Origin: an uncultured Latescibacterota bacterium
Lineage (GTDB): Bacteria > Latescibacterota > UBA2968 > UBA8231
NCBI GenBank assembly: GCA_951813615.1
Contig: OX638377.1
Location: 5,491,739 to 5,555,738, forward strand
Length of the DNA stretch: 64,000 bases
Direction: 5' to 3'
Part shown: positions 14,501 through 22,995 of the stretch, piece by piece
How the letters are laid out: each line of letters begins with the position of its first letter
How positions within the stretch are numbered: position 1 is the stretch's first letter
Made by a program: the position numbers and the translations under genes
Notes under the pieces: model-generated
The model's database searches: none
What the model was told of the DNA's origin: nothing
The model's input: the letters and a program-made list of their open reading frames with translations, nothing else

Positions 14501-14552
14501 CGAGCGACAGCGACAACAAGACCGACAAGGCCCGATAAGCACGTCTATTCAC
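11541..14552 (-). CDS. PQQ-dependent dehydrogenase fused to C-terminal ankyrin repeats (paralogue 2)
   Basis: The protein has 1,003 residues. It starts at GTG 14552, which overlaps the TAG of the upstream paralogue by 8 bases, with a GAGGAG ribosome site inside that gene. Order: signal peptide (1-24); eight-bladed PQQ propeller of the membrane glucose/quinate dehydrogenase type (DWPYYGADQGGTRYTPADQI, EELWAFDPE, YGAPMSYTAGGRQYVVVPVG) to about residue 660; then four to six ankyrin units to about 970 (for example ELAAALISAGSDPNAATYDS and DRGSAPLHKTVMADQLEMARL). The N-terminal domain would oxidise a sugar or alcohol in the periplasm; no heme CxxCH is present, so electrons go to a separate carrier or quinone. 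It differs from paralogue 1 by an Arg/Asp/Gly-rich insert near residues 73-95 and an Arg-rich tail. Confidence 0.88.
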   Translation of the reverse strand: MNRRAYRALSVLLSLSLAGVAFADEVDWPYYGADQGGTRYTPADQINRDNFDQLRVIWRYRPRDQQIYEMARANRSRDRDRDRGRGRGDRRRGGPRFGNNRGTPLAVNGVLYYGSPFNILVAVDGQTGEELWAFDPESWKVRSTFLGNSRGVSYWTDGEIERVFLATSTSHLYSIDAKTGLPDPNFGENGRVDLGALLRRPLSEEERRSYGVTAPPVVCRDVVAVGSAIVDANFRPPSEYMPPGDVQAFDVRTGEKVWEFHTIPLAGEYGNETWESDAWKKYGAANVWATMTADEELGYLYMPVSTASHDYYGGERPGDNLFSESVVCLKAETGERVWHYQLVHHGLWDYDPAAVPLLLDVVVDGQPRKVVAQLTKQAFCFVFDRVTGEPIWPIEEKPVPQSQVPSEKTSPTQPFPTKPAAFERQGISEDDLIDFTPELREEAKAILARYDYGPLYTPPTEKGVLLVPGQAGGVDWAGGAADPRTGVLYVPSHMAITHVELRPVRDLDAYSAFSARAGRHIRGPRGLPLVKPPYGSITAIDLNSGEHLWRTAVGEGPVDHPAIKDLDLPDMGWDNRTFVLATPNLLLATSEDPHGLADAGRDYFVDRDAYLRAYDLASGEEIGRVELPSNAYGAPMSYTAGGRQYVVVPVGSSRRPPELVALAIPHEGEELPPQGRDRSDADHKAFYEAVEAIDAGDSETLQKLLAKYPELATARGYFDEYYEYPSFRGATLLHHLAGEPQRVPLPENAVELAAALISAGSDPNAATYDSLSVLDMFIESDQLEWAESKPEMIRLLVTNGVDVNRNRGQMLWNALRERNLELASMLVAEGADVDLRFAAGVNRVDLMAEFFDSGGQLKEGVGHLYHPDPDTVLTAEQIMVEALNYAAYSGAVEAAEFLLDRGVDIDGIASGFTRYDRGSAPLHKTVMADQLEMARLLLVRGADPLVRARRFRITPYELSNYLDTSEALDELLREHTEAAGGQVDADSSTAPPRRRRGNREGAR
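14262..14335 (-). repeat. Arg-Asp/Gly low-complexity insert in PQQ-ankyrin paralogue 2
   Basis: The DNA is an array of short GATCCC/CGGGAT-like units encoding NRSRDRDRDRGRGRGDRRR then GGP. Paralogue 1 has only GSNPEERSLYF at the same place in the first blade. It looks like expansion of a simple repeat in a surface loop after the duplication. Confidence 0.7.
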
Positions 14553-17493
14553 TGGAATGCTCCTCTTCCGTTCGAGTACCCGCCTTTTCTACGGCGGCCT
14601 CGTGGTGCTCCTTGAGCAGCTCGTCGAGGGCCTCAGAGGTTTCTAAGTAGTAGGTCCACCCGTACGGTGGCGTATCATAGGCCCGGTCTCCCACGAGCGA
14701 GTTCGCGCCCCGCGCCAAAAGCAATTGGGCCATCTCTAGCTGGTTGGCCATGACGGTCTTGTGCAGAGGCGTACTACCGTGGTCGTAACGGTGAAACTCA
14801 CCGGCAAAGCCGTCGATATCCGCACCGCGATCCAGCAAGAATTCCGCCGCTTCCAACGCGCCGCTGTAAGCCGCAAAGTTAAGCGCTTCCACCACGATCT
14901 GCTCGGCGGTGAGCACGGTGTCCGGATTCGGGTGATAGAGGTGGCTGGTCCCCTCTTTCAACTGGCCCTCCGAGTCAAAGAATTCCGCCATCAGATCGAC
15001 GCGGTTGACCCCGGCGGCAAAACGCAAATCCACGGGCGCACCCGCCGCGATCAACATGCGCGCCAAGTCCGAGTCTTCCTCGATAAGCGCGTCCCACAAC
15101 ACCCGACCTCGATTGCGCTCTAAGTCCGCGCCCTCGGCGGCCAAAAGCTGCACCATCTCGGCCTTGCTCCCAGCCCAATCAAGCTGGTCACTGCTTACCA
15201 CCAAGTCCAGCACAGCGACCGAATCATACGTGGTGGCGTTGGGGTCGGCACCGGCTGAGAGCAGGGCCGCGGCTAGTTCAACCGCGTTTTCGGGCAGCGG
15301 CGCTCGTTGCGGCTCGCCGACTACGTGGTGCAAGAGCGTCGCCCCGCGAAAATAAGGGTATTCGTAATACTTGTCGAAATAGCCCCGCGCCGTCGCTAGC
15401 TCGGGGTACTCCGCGAGCAGCTTTTGTAACGTCTCGCTGTCGCCAGCGTCGATGGCTTTTACCGCCTCGTAAAAGGCTTTGTGGTCGGCATCGTTGCGGT
15501 TGGGGTCTTGGGGCGGCAGTTCCTCGCCTTCGTGCGGAATGGCCAAGGCGACCAATTCGGGCGGGCGTCCCAATTCGCCTAGATAATAGTTGCCCAGCGA
15601 CACAACCACATATTGGCGACCACCAGCCGTATAGCTCATCGGCGCACCGTAGGCATTGCTGGGCAATTCGACGCGGCCAATTTCCTCACCCGACGCTAAC
15701 TCGTACGCCCGCAGGTACGCATCCCGATCGACGAAGTAATCCTCGCCGGCGTCGGCGAGGCCATGCGGGTCCTGCGAAGTGGCCAACAGGAGATTCGGCG
15801 TGGCCAAGACGAAGGTGCGGTTGTCCCAGCCCATATCCGGCAGGTCGAGGCCCTTGAGCGCCGGGTGATTAACCGGCCCCTTGCCCACCGTCGTCCGCCA
15901 TATATGCTCGCCGCTATTGAGGTCAATTGCCGTGATGCTGCCGTACGGGGGCTTGACCAGTGGTAGACCACGCGGGCCGACCACGTGCGTGTTGGCGGTG
16001 GCAGAAAACGCCGAGTGGGCCTCCGGGTCATCTACCGAATGCAATTGCACGGTGGTAATGGCCATGTGCGACGGCACGTACAGCACGCCCGTGCGCGGAT
16101 CGGCCGCGCCGCCCGCCCAGTCGGCACCGCCCCATTGACCTGGAACCGACAAAACGCCCTTCTCGGTCGGCGGCGTGTAGAGCGGACCGTAGTCGTACCG
16201 GGCGAGTATGGCCTTGGCTTCCTCGCGCAACTCAGGCGTGAAATCAATGAGATCATCTTCGCTGATGCCTTGGCGCTCGAAAGGGGCTGGCTTGGTTGGA
16301 AAGGGCTGCGTCGGCGAAGTCTTCTCGCTGGGCACTTGCGATTGCGGCACGGGCTTTTCCTCGATCGGCCAGATCGGCTCGCCGGTCACGCGGTCAAGGA
16401 CAAAGCAAAAGGCCTGCTTGGTAAGCTGGGCGACGATCTTGCGCTCTTGGCCATCGACGACCACGTCCAACAACAGAGGCGCAACCGGCGGGTCGTAGTC
16501 CCACAGGCCGTGGTGGACCAACTGATAATGCCACACCCGCTCGCCGGTCTCAGCTTTTAGACAGACGACCGACTCACTGAACAGGTTGTCGCCGGGGCGC
16601 TCACCGCCGTAGTAATCGTGGCTGGCCGTGCTCACCGGCAGATAGAGATAGCCCAACTCCTCGTCGGCCGTCATCGACGCCCACACATTGGCCGCGCCGT
16701 ACTTTTTCCACGCATCGCTCTCCCATGTCTCGTTGCCGAACTCGCCCTCTAACGGAATCGTGTGGAATTCCCACACCTTTTTGCCTGTGCGTACGTCGAA
16801 GGCCTGCACGTCGCCGGGAGGGGTGTACTCTGGTGGCGGCTGGAAGCGCCAGTCGCCCATGGCCGAGCCAACGGCGACCACGTCGCGGCAGACTACAGGG
16901 TGGGAGGTGACCCCGTAGTTCCAGCGCTGCCCTTCGTCCAGCGGCCGGCGCAGCGAGGCCCCCAAATCGACGCGCCCGCCCTCGCCAAAATTCGGGTCGG
17001 GCTCGCCGGTCTTGGCGTCGATGGAGTACAAAAAGGAGGTCGAAGTCGCCATAAATATCCGCTCGACCTCGCCATCGGTCCAATAGCTGACTCCGCGCAA
17101 GTTGCCCAAGAAGCGGTAACCCATCCGCCAAGCCTCTGGGTCGAAGGTCCACAGTTCCTCGCCGCTTTGGCCGTCGAGAGCCACGAGAACGTTAAAGGGC
17201 GAGCCATAGTAAATCACGCCATTGACGGCGAGAGGTGTACCGCGATTGTTGTCAAAGTAGAGGCTGCGCTCCTCCGGGTTGGAGCCAGCCGTCTCGTAGA
17301 TTTGCTGATCGGGGGGGCGGTAGCGCCAGACCACGCGCAACTGATCGAAATTGTCGCGATTGATCTGGTCCGCCAGGGTGTAGCGGGTGGCACCTTGGTC
17401 GGCTCCGTAGTGCGGCCAATCGACATCGCTGGCAAATGCTGCAAGCGCGAGCGCTAACAGCGCCAGCAAGGCCCCACAGGCTCGTCTGTTCAT
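14545..17493 (-). CDS. PQQ-dependent dehydrogenase fused to C-terminal ankyrin repeats (paralogue 1)
   Basis: The protein has 982 residues. ATG 17493 follows a strong GAGAGGAGAAGG ribosome site. The signal peptide MNRRACGALLALLALALAAF is followed by a PQQ beta-propeller (DWPHYGADQGATRYTLADQI; blade motifs such as EELWTFDPE, EKVWEFH-like segments and GAPMSYTAGGRQYVVVSLG) and then, from about residue 680, an ankyrin domain (NAVELAAALLSAGADPNATT, GSTPLHKTVMANQLEMAQL). Most of the protein matches the next gene nearly residue for residue, so they arose by tandem duplication. Periplasmic ankyrin repeats are unusual and suggest docking to a protein partner. No heme-binding motif was seen. It is the first gene of a three-gene unit with the TauD-like dioxygenase. 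Confidence 0.88.
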   Translation of the reverse strand: MNRRACGALLALLALALAAFASDVDWPHYGADQGATRYTLADQINRDNFDQLRVVWRYRPPDQQIYETAGSNPEERSLYFDNNRGTPLAVNGVIYYGSPFNVLVALDGQSGEELWTFDPEAWRMGYRFLGNLRGVSYWTDGEVERIFMATSTSFLYSIDAKTGEPDPNFGEGGRVDLGASLRRPLDEGQRWNYGVTSHPVVCRDVVAVGSAMGDWRFQPPPEYTPPGDVQAFDVRTGKKVWEFHTIPLEGEFGNETWESDAWKKYGAANVWASMTADEELGYLYLPVSTASHDYYGGERPGDNLFSESVVCLKAETGERVWHYQLVHHGLWDYDPPVAPLLLDVVVDGQERKIVAQLTKQAFCFVLDRVTGEPIWPIEEKPVPQSQVPSEKTSPTQPFPTKPAPFERQGISEDDLIDFTPELREEAKAILARYDYGPLYTPPTEKGVLSVPGQWGGADWAGGAADPRTGVLYVPSHMAITTVQLHSVDDPEAHSAFSATANTHVVGPRGLPLVKPPYGSITAIDLNSGEHIWRTTVGKGPVNHPALKGLDLPDMGWDNRTFVLATPNLLLATSQDPHGLADAGEDYFVDRDAYLRAYELASGEEIGRVELPSNAYGAPMSYTAGGRQYVVVSLGNYYLGELGRPPELVALAIPHEGEELPPQDPNRNDADHKAFYEAVKAIDAGDSETLQKLLAEYPELATARGYFDKYYEYPYFRGATLLHHVVGEPQRAPLPENAVELAAALLSAGADPNATTYDSVAVLDLVVSSDQLDWAGSKAEMVQLLAAEGADLERNRGRVLWDALIEEDSDLARMLIAAGAPVDLRFAAGVNRVDLMAEFFDSEGQLKEGTSHLYHPNPDTVLTAEQIVVEALNFAAYSGALEAAEFLLDRGADIDGFAGEFHRYDHGSTPLHKTVMANQLEMAQLLLARGANSLVGDRAYDTPPYGWTYYLETSEALDELLKEHHEAAVEKAGTRTEEEHSSE

Positions 17494-17529
17494 GCCTTCT
17501 CCTCTCTTCGTTTATTAGCAGGATCCTAA

Positions 17530-17769
17530 GCGAAGGAAGAGTTGGCGTTAAACCGTGTCAACGAAGGCATTGAGCAAGGAGGCCGAGAACGCGCCATTGA
17601 AGCTCTGCTCGACGTGTTGGAGATTCGCTTTGGGTTCGCCGCGTCGGATCCGTTGGCCGCTCACCTTGGGGCCATTAGCGATGTGCAGCGTCTCAAGCAG
17701 TTGTTTCGGGGGGGGGGCTAGGTGCCGAGCCTCGACGCCTTTAGGCATCTGTTAGACGCCGCCGAATAG
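17530..17769 (+). pseudogene. Decayed C-terminal fragment of an Rpn/DUF4351-type protein
   Basis: An open frame with no start reads EQGGRERAIEALLDVLEIRF then DVQRLKQLFR, typical of the tail of Rpn-family nuclease/transposase-like proteins with DUF4351. It meets a stop at 17719 just after a run of ten G residues (17708-17717). The same frame then continues VPSLDAFRHLLDAAE, the usual family ending, to a second stop at 17767. The missing N-terminal domain and the internal stop mark it as a relic. The rest of the gap (17494-17529 and 17770-17846) shows nothing I recognise. Confidence 0.5.
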
Positions 17770-17846
17770 CACGATTCGCTTCGGCGACGCGGACGCCGCT
17801 GCTGGGGTGACGGCTCTCGCAGCGGTGGGCATTGCAGCGGATCGGC

Positions 17847-20800
17847 TCAATCAAAGGCTGAAAACAATCCCGCCAACTCTTCCTCGTCTTCCTCGGCGGG
17901 GCTGGGGCTGTCGGGAGCGGAAATCGGCTTGAGGTCGAGTGCTTTTTCAACATCGGACCAAGCAGAGAAGAATACTCCTTTGTCTTCTTCGCTATTGTAA
18001 TAGCCCCCAACCAAGATACCCAGTATGTTCGTGTTCCCTGATGCATCTGGCTTCGTGTAGACAGGAGAACCACTATCACCTCCAATTAATAGATCACCAT
18101 TAGCGTGATACGTGAACCTAACATACCCTCGACCAAATGTTAAAAGTTTACCTCCCCCATTAACGATCTGACGTCCCTTATCAACACCTGTTTTTCCACC
18201 AGTAAGCCAAATAGTCTTGCCGTCTGTTGGCTCTTTCGAACCAGTGACTGTATAGGTAGTATCACCTTCACCTCGGATCTTGAGTGGTGCAACTCGTTCG
18301 AGAAATGTATCATCAGGATCAGCATCAAGACAATACTCCCTATCCTCAAACTCATCATACTCTTTATACGTCTCCTGACACCCAGACTTCATTAATTGCG
18401 GGTAGGCAACGAATGCAGCGTCAGCTATGAGGAGATCACGTTGAGCACCTTCGAGCATTTTCCTCTCAATGGTCGGCATACGAAAGACTTTACCGAGAAG
18501 GTGTCTAAATGTATAAGCGGCTGACCGTTGACCAACAAAAGTATTGTAACCGGCAGCAAAGTCTTCATACCTATTCGGTTTGTCCGGAGCAACAACGTGG
18601 GCAGAGACAACGAAGCCAGGAACACCGGAAGTGGTCTCAAGACCACCAAGGGTGATGGTTCCGGCTGACCCAAAACCAATATCTTTCTGATTAACAAGCT
18701 CATAATCTCCCCCCATAGGAATGTTACCTCTGCTTGGGACGAGAATCGGCTTTTCCTGCACAGGCGCAACTGTGACAGTAGCTGCTGGGGAGCAGTTGTT
18801 ATTTGTTACTTGCTCACCTTCTACAACCTCAAGACAGACGTAATAATGATACGTTGTGCTTCTTGTTACTGACGGCACTGTGTGTGTACTGGTAACGATA
18901 ATTGATACTTTCGATGCAACGGTTGGTGTTGTTGCGGTGTTTGGCTCTCTAACACCACCGGTTGCTGGCGAGCTCGTCGTCGAGGTATGCCTATAAACAC
19001 GAACTGTTGTTGCAGGTGCTTGTTGTGTACCAACATTGGTAACCGTTGCTCGCACAGTAATCGTGTTGTTTGATTGCGTTGCTGTTGCATTTGTTGTTGC
19101 AAGATCTGGTGCTTCTACTACCTGTTCCTGTTCCGGTATTCCTTCAGTGGTAACTGTTACCGAACCAGAACAGTTATTACTGGTGTCTGTTTCATTGGTA
19201 ACGGCTTCGGTGCAGAGATAGTAGTAGTGAATCCCCGGCGTCTGTGACGCTGTTGTACGTGCAAAGGTCAAGACTGACCGTCCCGGCGCAAGTGATGATG
19301 TTTTTGCAGTCGTTGAGTGCTGCACTCCTCCCTGTCGTGGATTGTTTGTTTCTGCATTGTGTCGATAGATATGAATTGCTGTTACAGGTGCAACTTCTTC
19401 CCCTTGGTTTGTGACTCGTGGATAAAATGTTATAGTCGCACCCGCTTGCACCGTTTTTGATGACTTTATGTCGTGCTTAATAATCAGATCTGGCCCTGAT
19501 CCTGTTGGTGTTGTCTCTTCTTCTTGCACGACCAAAACTGCAGGCGTTTGGGTACAGTTGTTTGTTGTATCTTCTTCGTTTTCAAGAGCGTTAACACAGG
19601 AGTAATAATAATAAGTACCCGGCTCCTGCGGTTTTGTTGTTGTTATCTGAACTGTTTTTGTTCCATTAGTCGGAACAACAGTGCCGACAACAGAGACGAT
19701 AGTGCCTCCCTGCTTTGGCGTTTGTGTTCTTTGGGTGTGTCGATAGACCTGAACTGTTCTGGTGCTTGTCGGTGCACTAATGTTCTGTATCGTTGTCTGC
19801 AACGTGAGCGGGTCTTCTTGGGTAATAGTTGTCTCTGTTACTTTGAGATCTGGCGCTGTCTCCGGCGTGATGGTGACGGTGCCCGGTGTCGCCGCAATCA
19901 TCACGTTGTCAATGGCAACGGTGGTGAAGTTGTTTTGTGCGATACCGAAGAATCGAAGCGTGAAGCTGTCGCTGATCTGATCGCCGGTAAGGGTAAAGGT
20001 CTCCAGATGCCACTTGCCGTCGGCGTGCTGACCGCTCCAGTTTTGCAGCCGTTGGTAGGAGCCGTTGTTGCCAATGTCAACGCCGAGGAACTCACTGTTG
20101 CTCATCCCCGGATCCAGCCAGCGGTAGAACGACAGGGTAACGGAGTCGTGCGCTGACAGGTCAACCGGCGTGTCAAGGGTCAGAAAACAAACCGAACAGC
20201 CTTCTGCTTTGGCAACAATGTTGCCCGGCCCTTCACCGGGAACACCGCTGTCGGTATCAAACGATGCCGCTTCCCACGTCGTAGTACGCCATGCCCCCAG
20301 TCCTTCTTGGAATGTCTCCAAAAACAGGTTGACCGGCTCTTCGGTCGCCGGGGTCTCCTGCGCCGGGGTCACGGTAAGCTCCCATGCGTTCAGCGTCCCT
20401 GCATCCCCCTGTTCATAGTCGCCGACGCGCAAATGCCAGGTACCCTTCGCCGCCTGTCCCTGTAGGGCATCCGTCGTCGCGATCGTGCCGGTGATATTGT
20501 CTGCAAGGTCCACACCACGGCGTATCCCGTTGTAGAGGGGAACCACGACCCCGCTCGGCGCGACGAGTTCAATTTTCAGGTCGCCTCGGGATGGATGGGT
20601 GATGTCCACCGCCACGGCAACAGAGCCGACCGTCACGTCATCAGGCACGGTAATGCTGCCCACCACCTTCGGGGCCTTGCTGTTATCGGGCAACGCAGCG
20701 TTGGGCGAGTCAGCAAAGGACATCGGCGGCCCAAAGCGCGTCACCGGAGCCACCTTCCTGAGCGCGGTCGTGGTTGGCCGCGCACGCACCTTCCCGGCTA

Positions 20801-22019
20801 ATAGGCGCATACCGGCCGACGGCTTCACGTGAATCGGCGTGGCCGGAAACCGCTGCTTCAGGGCTTCGTAGAGTTGCTTGCCGCCCTGTTGCGTCCAGTA
20901 CGCGCGGTCAATGCCCAAGTAGAGCCGGTCCTCGCCGTCTACAGGCCGAACCCCCGACAGCAGCACCGGCACCCCGGCGAGAATACGCACCACCGTGGCG
21001 TCTTTTTTCTCTGTGCCGAGGATCGAACCCCACACTATCTCCGTAACCGGATCGAGCGAATATCCACCCGGTTGGCCAATCCGCAGCGACGAGACCGCCG
21101 CATCCGCCGGATTGTCTACATAGGCGGCCAGCAGCGCCGCGTCATCCAGCTCAACCCGCCCATCGCAGTTGACATCGCCCAGCGTCATCAAGCCGTGGTG
21201 GGGAAGCGCAAGAGCCGGATCAACACTCAACATGGCCACTAGCAGACCATCGTCCATGTCCACTCGGTCATTATTGTCCACATCGCCAAGTATCCCCTCC
21301 AGCGACGCCACCACCTTCCCCCGCACATTCGGCTCCGCCGACACCTCAATAGCCACCGGCCCCTGACCCGCCGCGACGACAAAGTCCGAGTCCACATACG
21401 TAACCAGCCCGTCCCCCGACACCACCAACCCATACGTCGCAGACGATCCCTCTGCCAGCGGCACCGCCGCAACACGCGCTCCACCCAGCGGTACCCCCGC
21501 CTGCCCATCCACCAGCACCATCTTGCCCGTCCAATGCGCACCATCTACCGTCAAACGATAGAAATACACCCCCGAGGCCGCCGCCCGACCCGCCGCATCC
21601 GTGCCATCCCACCGCGCCCGATAGGACCCTGCGCTCTGCTCCTCATCCACCAGCGTCGCTACCCGCTGCCCCAAGATGTTGAACACCTCCAACCGCACCG
21701 GCGAAGACGCGGCCAGTTGATAGGGAATCAGCGTCGAAGGATTGAACGGATTGGGATAGTTTTGCCCCAGTCCAACTTCTGACGGCAGCACCCAACCCCC
21801 TCCCGCCGCCAACGGCAGCACAAACTGCCCGGCCTCATCCGTAGTGGCTTGTCCCACCGGCCCTCGGCGCAGATCGGCCACGTCAAACAGCACCACCTGC
21901 GCACCCACCACCGGCGATCCGTTTGACAGCCGCACCTGACCCTCAATCATCGGCGACGAAACCGGACTCGCGTCAACGGAAACCAACAGACCAACCAAGC
22001 AGACCATGAGAAACGACAT
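17847..22019 (-). CDS. Mosaic secreted S1-type serine protease with dockerin-like, P-domain and CARDB modules
   Basis: The protein has 1,390 residues. Order: signal peptide (1-17); carboxypeptidase-regulatory-like domain (24-75); a FlgD-like sorting domain placed near the N-terminus (LGQNYPNPFNPST, about 82-165); dockerin-type calcium repeats (GDVDNNDRVDMDD and GDVNCDGRVELDD, about 240-310); a convertase P-domain (about 440-555); a carbohydrate-binding-like beta sandwich (565-710); three CARDB repeats (APDL/GPDL starts, about 720-1070); then a chymotrypsin-like domain with GFVVSAHVV (His), a candidate Asp in DAAFVAYP, and GGDSGSPVY with Ser near 1316. DNA from about 17950 to 19870, encoding CARDB and protease, is visibly more AT-rich than the 5' half. 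An AAAAGGAGC ribosome site precedes ATG 22019. Probably an extracellular protease held in a larger complex. Confidence 0.8.
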   Translation of the reverse strand: MSFLMVCLVGLLVSVDASPVSSPMIEGQVRLSNGSPVVGAQVVLFDVADLRRGPVGQATTDEAGQFVLPLAAGGGWVLPSEVGLGQNYPNPFNPSTLIPYQLAASSPVRLEVFNILGQRVATLVDEEQSAGSYRARWDGTDAAGRAAASGVYFYRLTVDGAHWTGKMVLVDGQAGVPLGGARVAAVPLAEGSSATYGLVVSGDGLVTYVDSDFVVAAGQGPVAIEVSAEPNVRGKVVASLEGILGDVDNNDRVDMDDGLLVAMLSVDPALALPHHGLMTLGDVNCDGRVELDDAALLAAYVDNPADAAVSSLRIGQPGGYSLDPVTEIVWGSILGTEKKDATVVRILAGVPVLLSGVRPVDGEDRLYLGIDRAYWTQQGGKQLYEALKQRFPATPIHVKPSAGMRLLAGKVRARPTTTALRKVAPVTRFGPPMSFADSPNAALPDNSKAPKVVGSITVPDDVTVGSVAVAVDITHPSRGDLKIELVAPSGVVVPLYNGIRRGVDLADNITGTIATTDALQGQAAKGTWHLRVGDYEQGDAGTLNAWELTVTPAQETPATEEPVNLFLETFQEGLGAWRTTTWEAASFDTDSGVPGEGPGNIVAKAEGCSVCFLTLDTPVDLSAHDSVTLSFYRWLDPGMSNSEFLGVDIGNNGSYQRLQNWSGQHADGKWHLETFTLTGDQISDSFTLRFFGIAQNNFTTVAIDNVMIAATPGTVTITPETAPDLKVTETTITQEDPLTLQTTIQNISAPTSTRTVQVYRHTQRTQTPKQGGTIVSVVGTVVPTNGTKTVQITTTKPQEPGTYYYYSCVNALENEEDTTNNCTQTPAVLVVQEEETTPTGSGPDLIIKHDIKSSKTVQAGATITFYPRVTNQGEEVAPVTAIHIYRHNAETNNPRQGGVQHSTTAKTSSLAPGRSVLTFARTTASQTPGIHYYYLCTEAVTNETDTSNNCSGSVTVTTEGIPEQEQVVEAPDLATTNATATQSNNTITVRATVTNVGTQQAPATTVRVYRHTSTTSSPATGGVREPNTATTPTVASKVSIIVTSTHTVPSVTRSTTYHYYVCLEVVEGEQVTNNNCSPAATVTVAPVQEKPILVPSRGNIPMGGDYELVNQKDIGFGSAGTITLGGLETTSGVPGFVVSAHVVAPDKPNRYEDFAAGYNTFVGQRSAAYTFRHLLGKVFRMPTIERKMLEGAQRDLLIADAAFVAYPQLMKSGCQETYKEYDEFEDREYCLDADPDDTFLERVAPLKIRGEGDTTYTVTGSKEPTDGKTIWLTGGKTGVDKGRQIVNGGGKLLTFGRGYVRFTYHANGDLLIGGDSGSPVYTKPDASGNTNILGILVGGYYNSEEDKGVFFSAWSDVEKALDLKPISAPDSPSPAEEDEEELAGLFSAFD

Positions 22020-22199
22020 AAATCTTGGTGCTCCTTTTCCTCTTTAGACGAAGACGACGTACAAACGAATTCCGCATGGCGAAAAGACGCCAACTGCCTG
22101 TAAGTGTTTACACACACAAACAGTAGAGTATCTTTGTCAACAAGCAGGGTAAACAATTAAGACAACTGTTCTGATTAGCAACAACGCCCCTCGGCAAAT

Positions 22200-22943
22200 T
22201 CAGCGGTACTGATCCAAATTCCCCTTGTACTCCAAGCCCAACACTTCCCGGCCCCGCGCCGTATTGCAGGTGGCGTCGGCTTCGGGCGTGCCAACCACGT
22301 GCAATACGTCAAACTTGACCTCGTCCCGTTCCAAGGCCAGTCGGCAGGCTTCGGCCAAATCGTGGCGGCAGACGAATCCGTTGCGGATGTTTTGCAAAGG
22401 TTCCCGATATTTGCCGATCCCCAAGCGCGAATCCACGATGTAGTCGGGCCGCAAGACCACGATGGGCAGTCCGAAGGCTTCGTGGACCTGGCGACACATT
22501 TCCTCCTGCAGTCGCTTGCACACCGCGTACAAGCTGCCGTCGGGCCGCCGCACCTCTGAAGAGAAGAAAATTCCCTCGGGATGCACGGTTTGGCACGAGC
22601 CGATGTGCACTACTTTGCGGACGCCCTGCTCTTGGGCCGCTTGTAGGACATTCCACAAACCCTTGAGGTTGATGAGGAAGGGCTTGTCGTCGTTGAGATC
22701 GCCGACGAAGTAAACTGCGGTGTGAATGACGCAATCCGCGCCGCTGATGGCTCGCTCCACCGCGAGGGAATCGGCTATATCGCCGTGAATCACCTCGCCG
22801 CCATTCCAATCGCCGTCTGTGTCGCGATACGCCTCCCACGCTTGGGGGCCGTAGTCAAAGGCGCGGATATCGTGTTTGCCAGTCAGGTTTTGCAAGACGG
22901 CGCGGCCCAGCCAACCGGCGGCACCGAAGACTACTGTTTTCAT
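22200..22943 (-). CDS. NAD-dependent epimerase/dehydratase family protein (extended SDR)
   Basis: The protein has 247 residues from ATG 22943 (MKTVVFGAAGWLGRAV), preceded by AAAGGAAA; longer starts add non-homologous residues. The Rossmann glycine motif GAAGWLG is at residues 7-13, a D/E-rich stretch ends strand 2, and the catalytic Tyr-x-x-x-Lys is in SLYAVCKRL. It likely acts on a nucleotide sugar or a free sugar derivative in the cytoplasm. It sits 52 bases after the PhyH gene and appears to be last in a unit with the sulfatase and PhyH oxygenase. The substrate cannot be deduced. Confidence 0.85.
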   Translation of the reverse strand: MKTVVFGAAGWLGRAVLQNLTGKHDIRAFDYGPQAWEAYRDTDGDWNGGEVIHGDIADSLAVERAISGADCVIHTAVYFVGDLNDDKPFLINLKGLWNVLQAAQEQGVRKVVHIGSCQTVHPEGIFFSSEVRRPDGSLYAVCKRLQEEMCRQVHEAFGLPIVVLRPDYIVDSRLGIGKYREPLQNIRNGFVCRHDLAEACRLALERDEVKFDVLHVVGTPEADATCNTARGREVLGLEYKGNLDQYR

Positions 22944-22995
22944 GGGGGTTTCCTTTCTCGAAATGGCCGATGGCAGCACGACAGTCGCCTGCTAT

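Noticed and set aside
19524-20156. Plus-strand frame rich in Cys antisense to the mosaic protease
   Set aside because: Composition reflects the Thr/Val-rich CARDB codons read in reverse; no start signal or motif.
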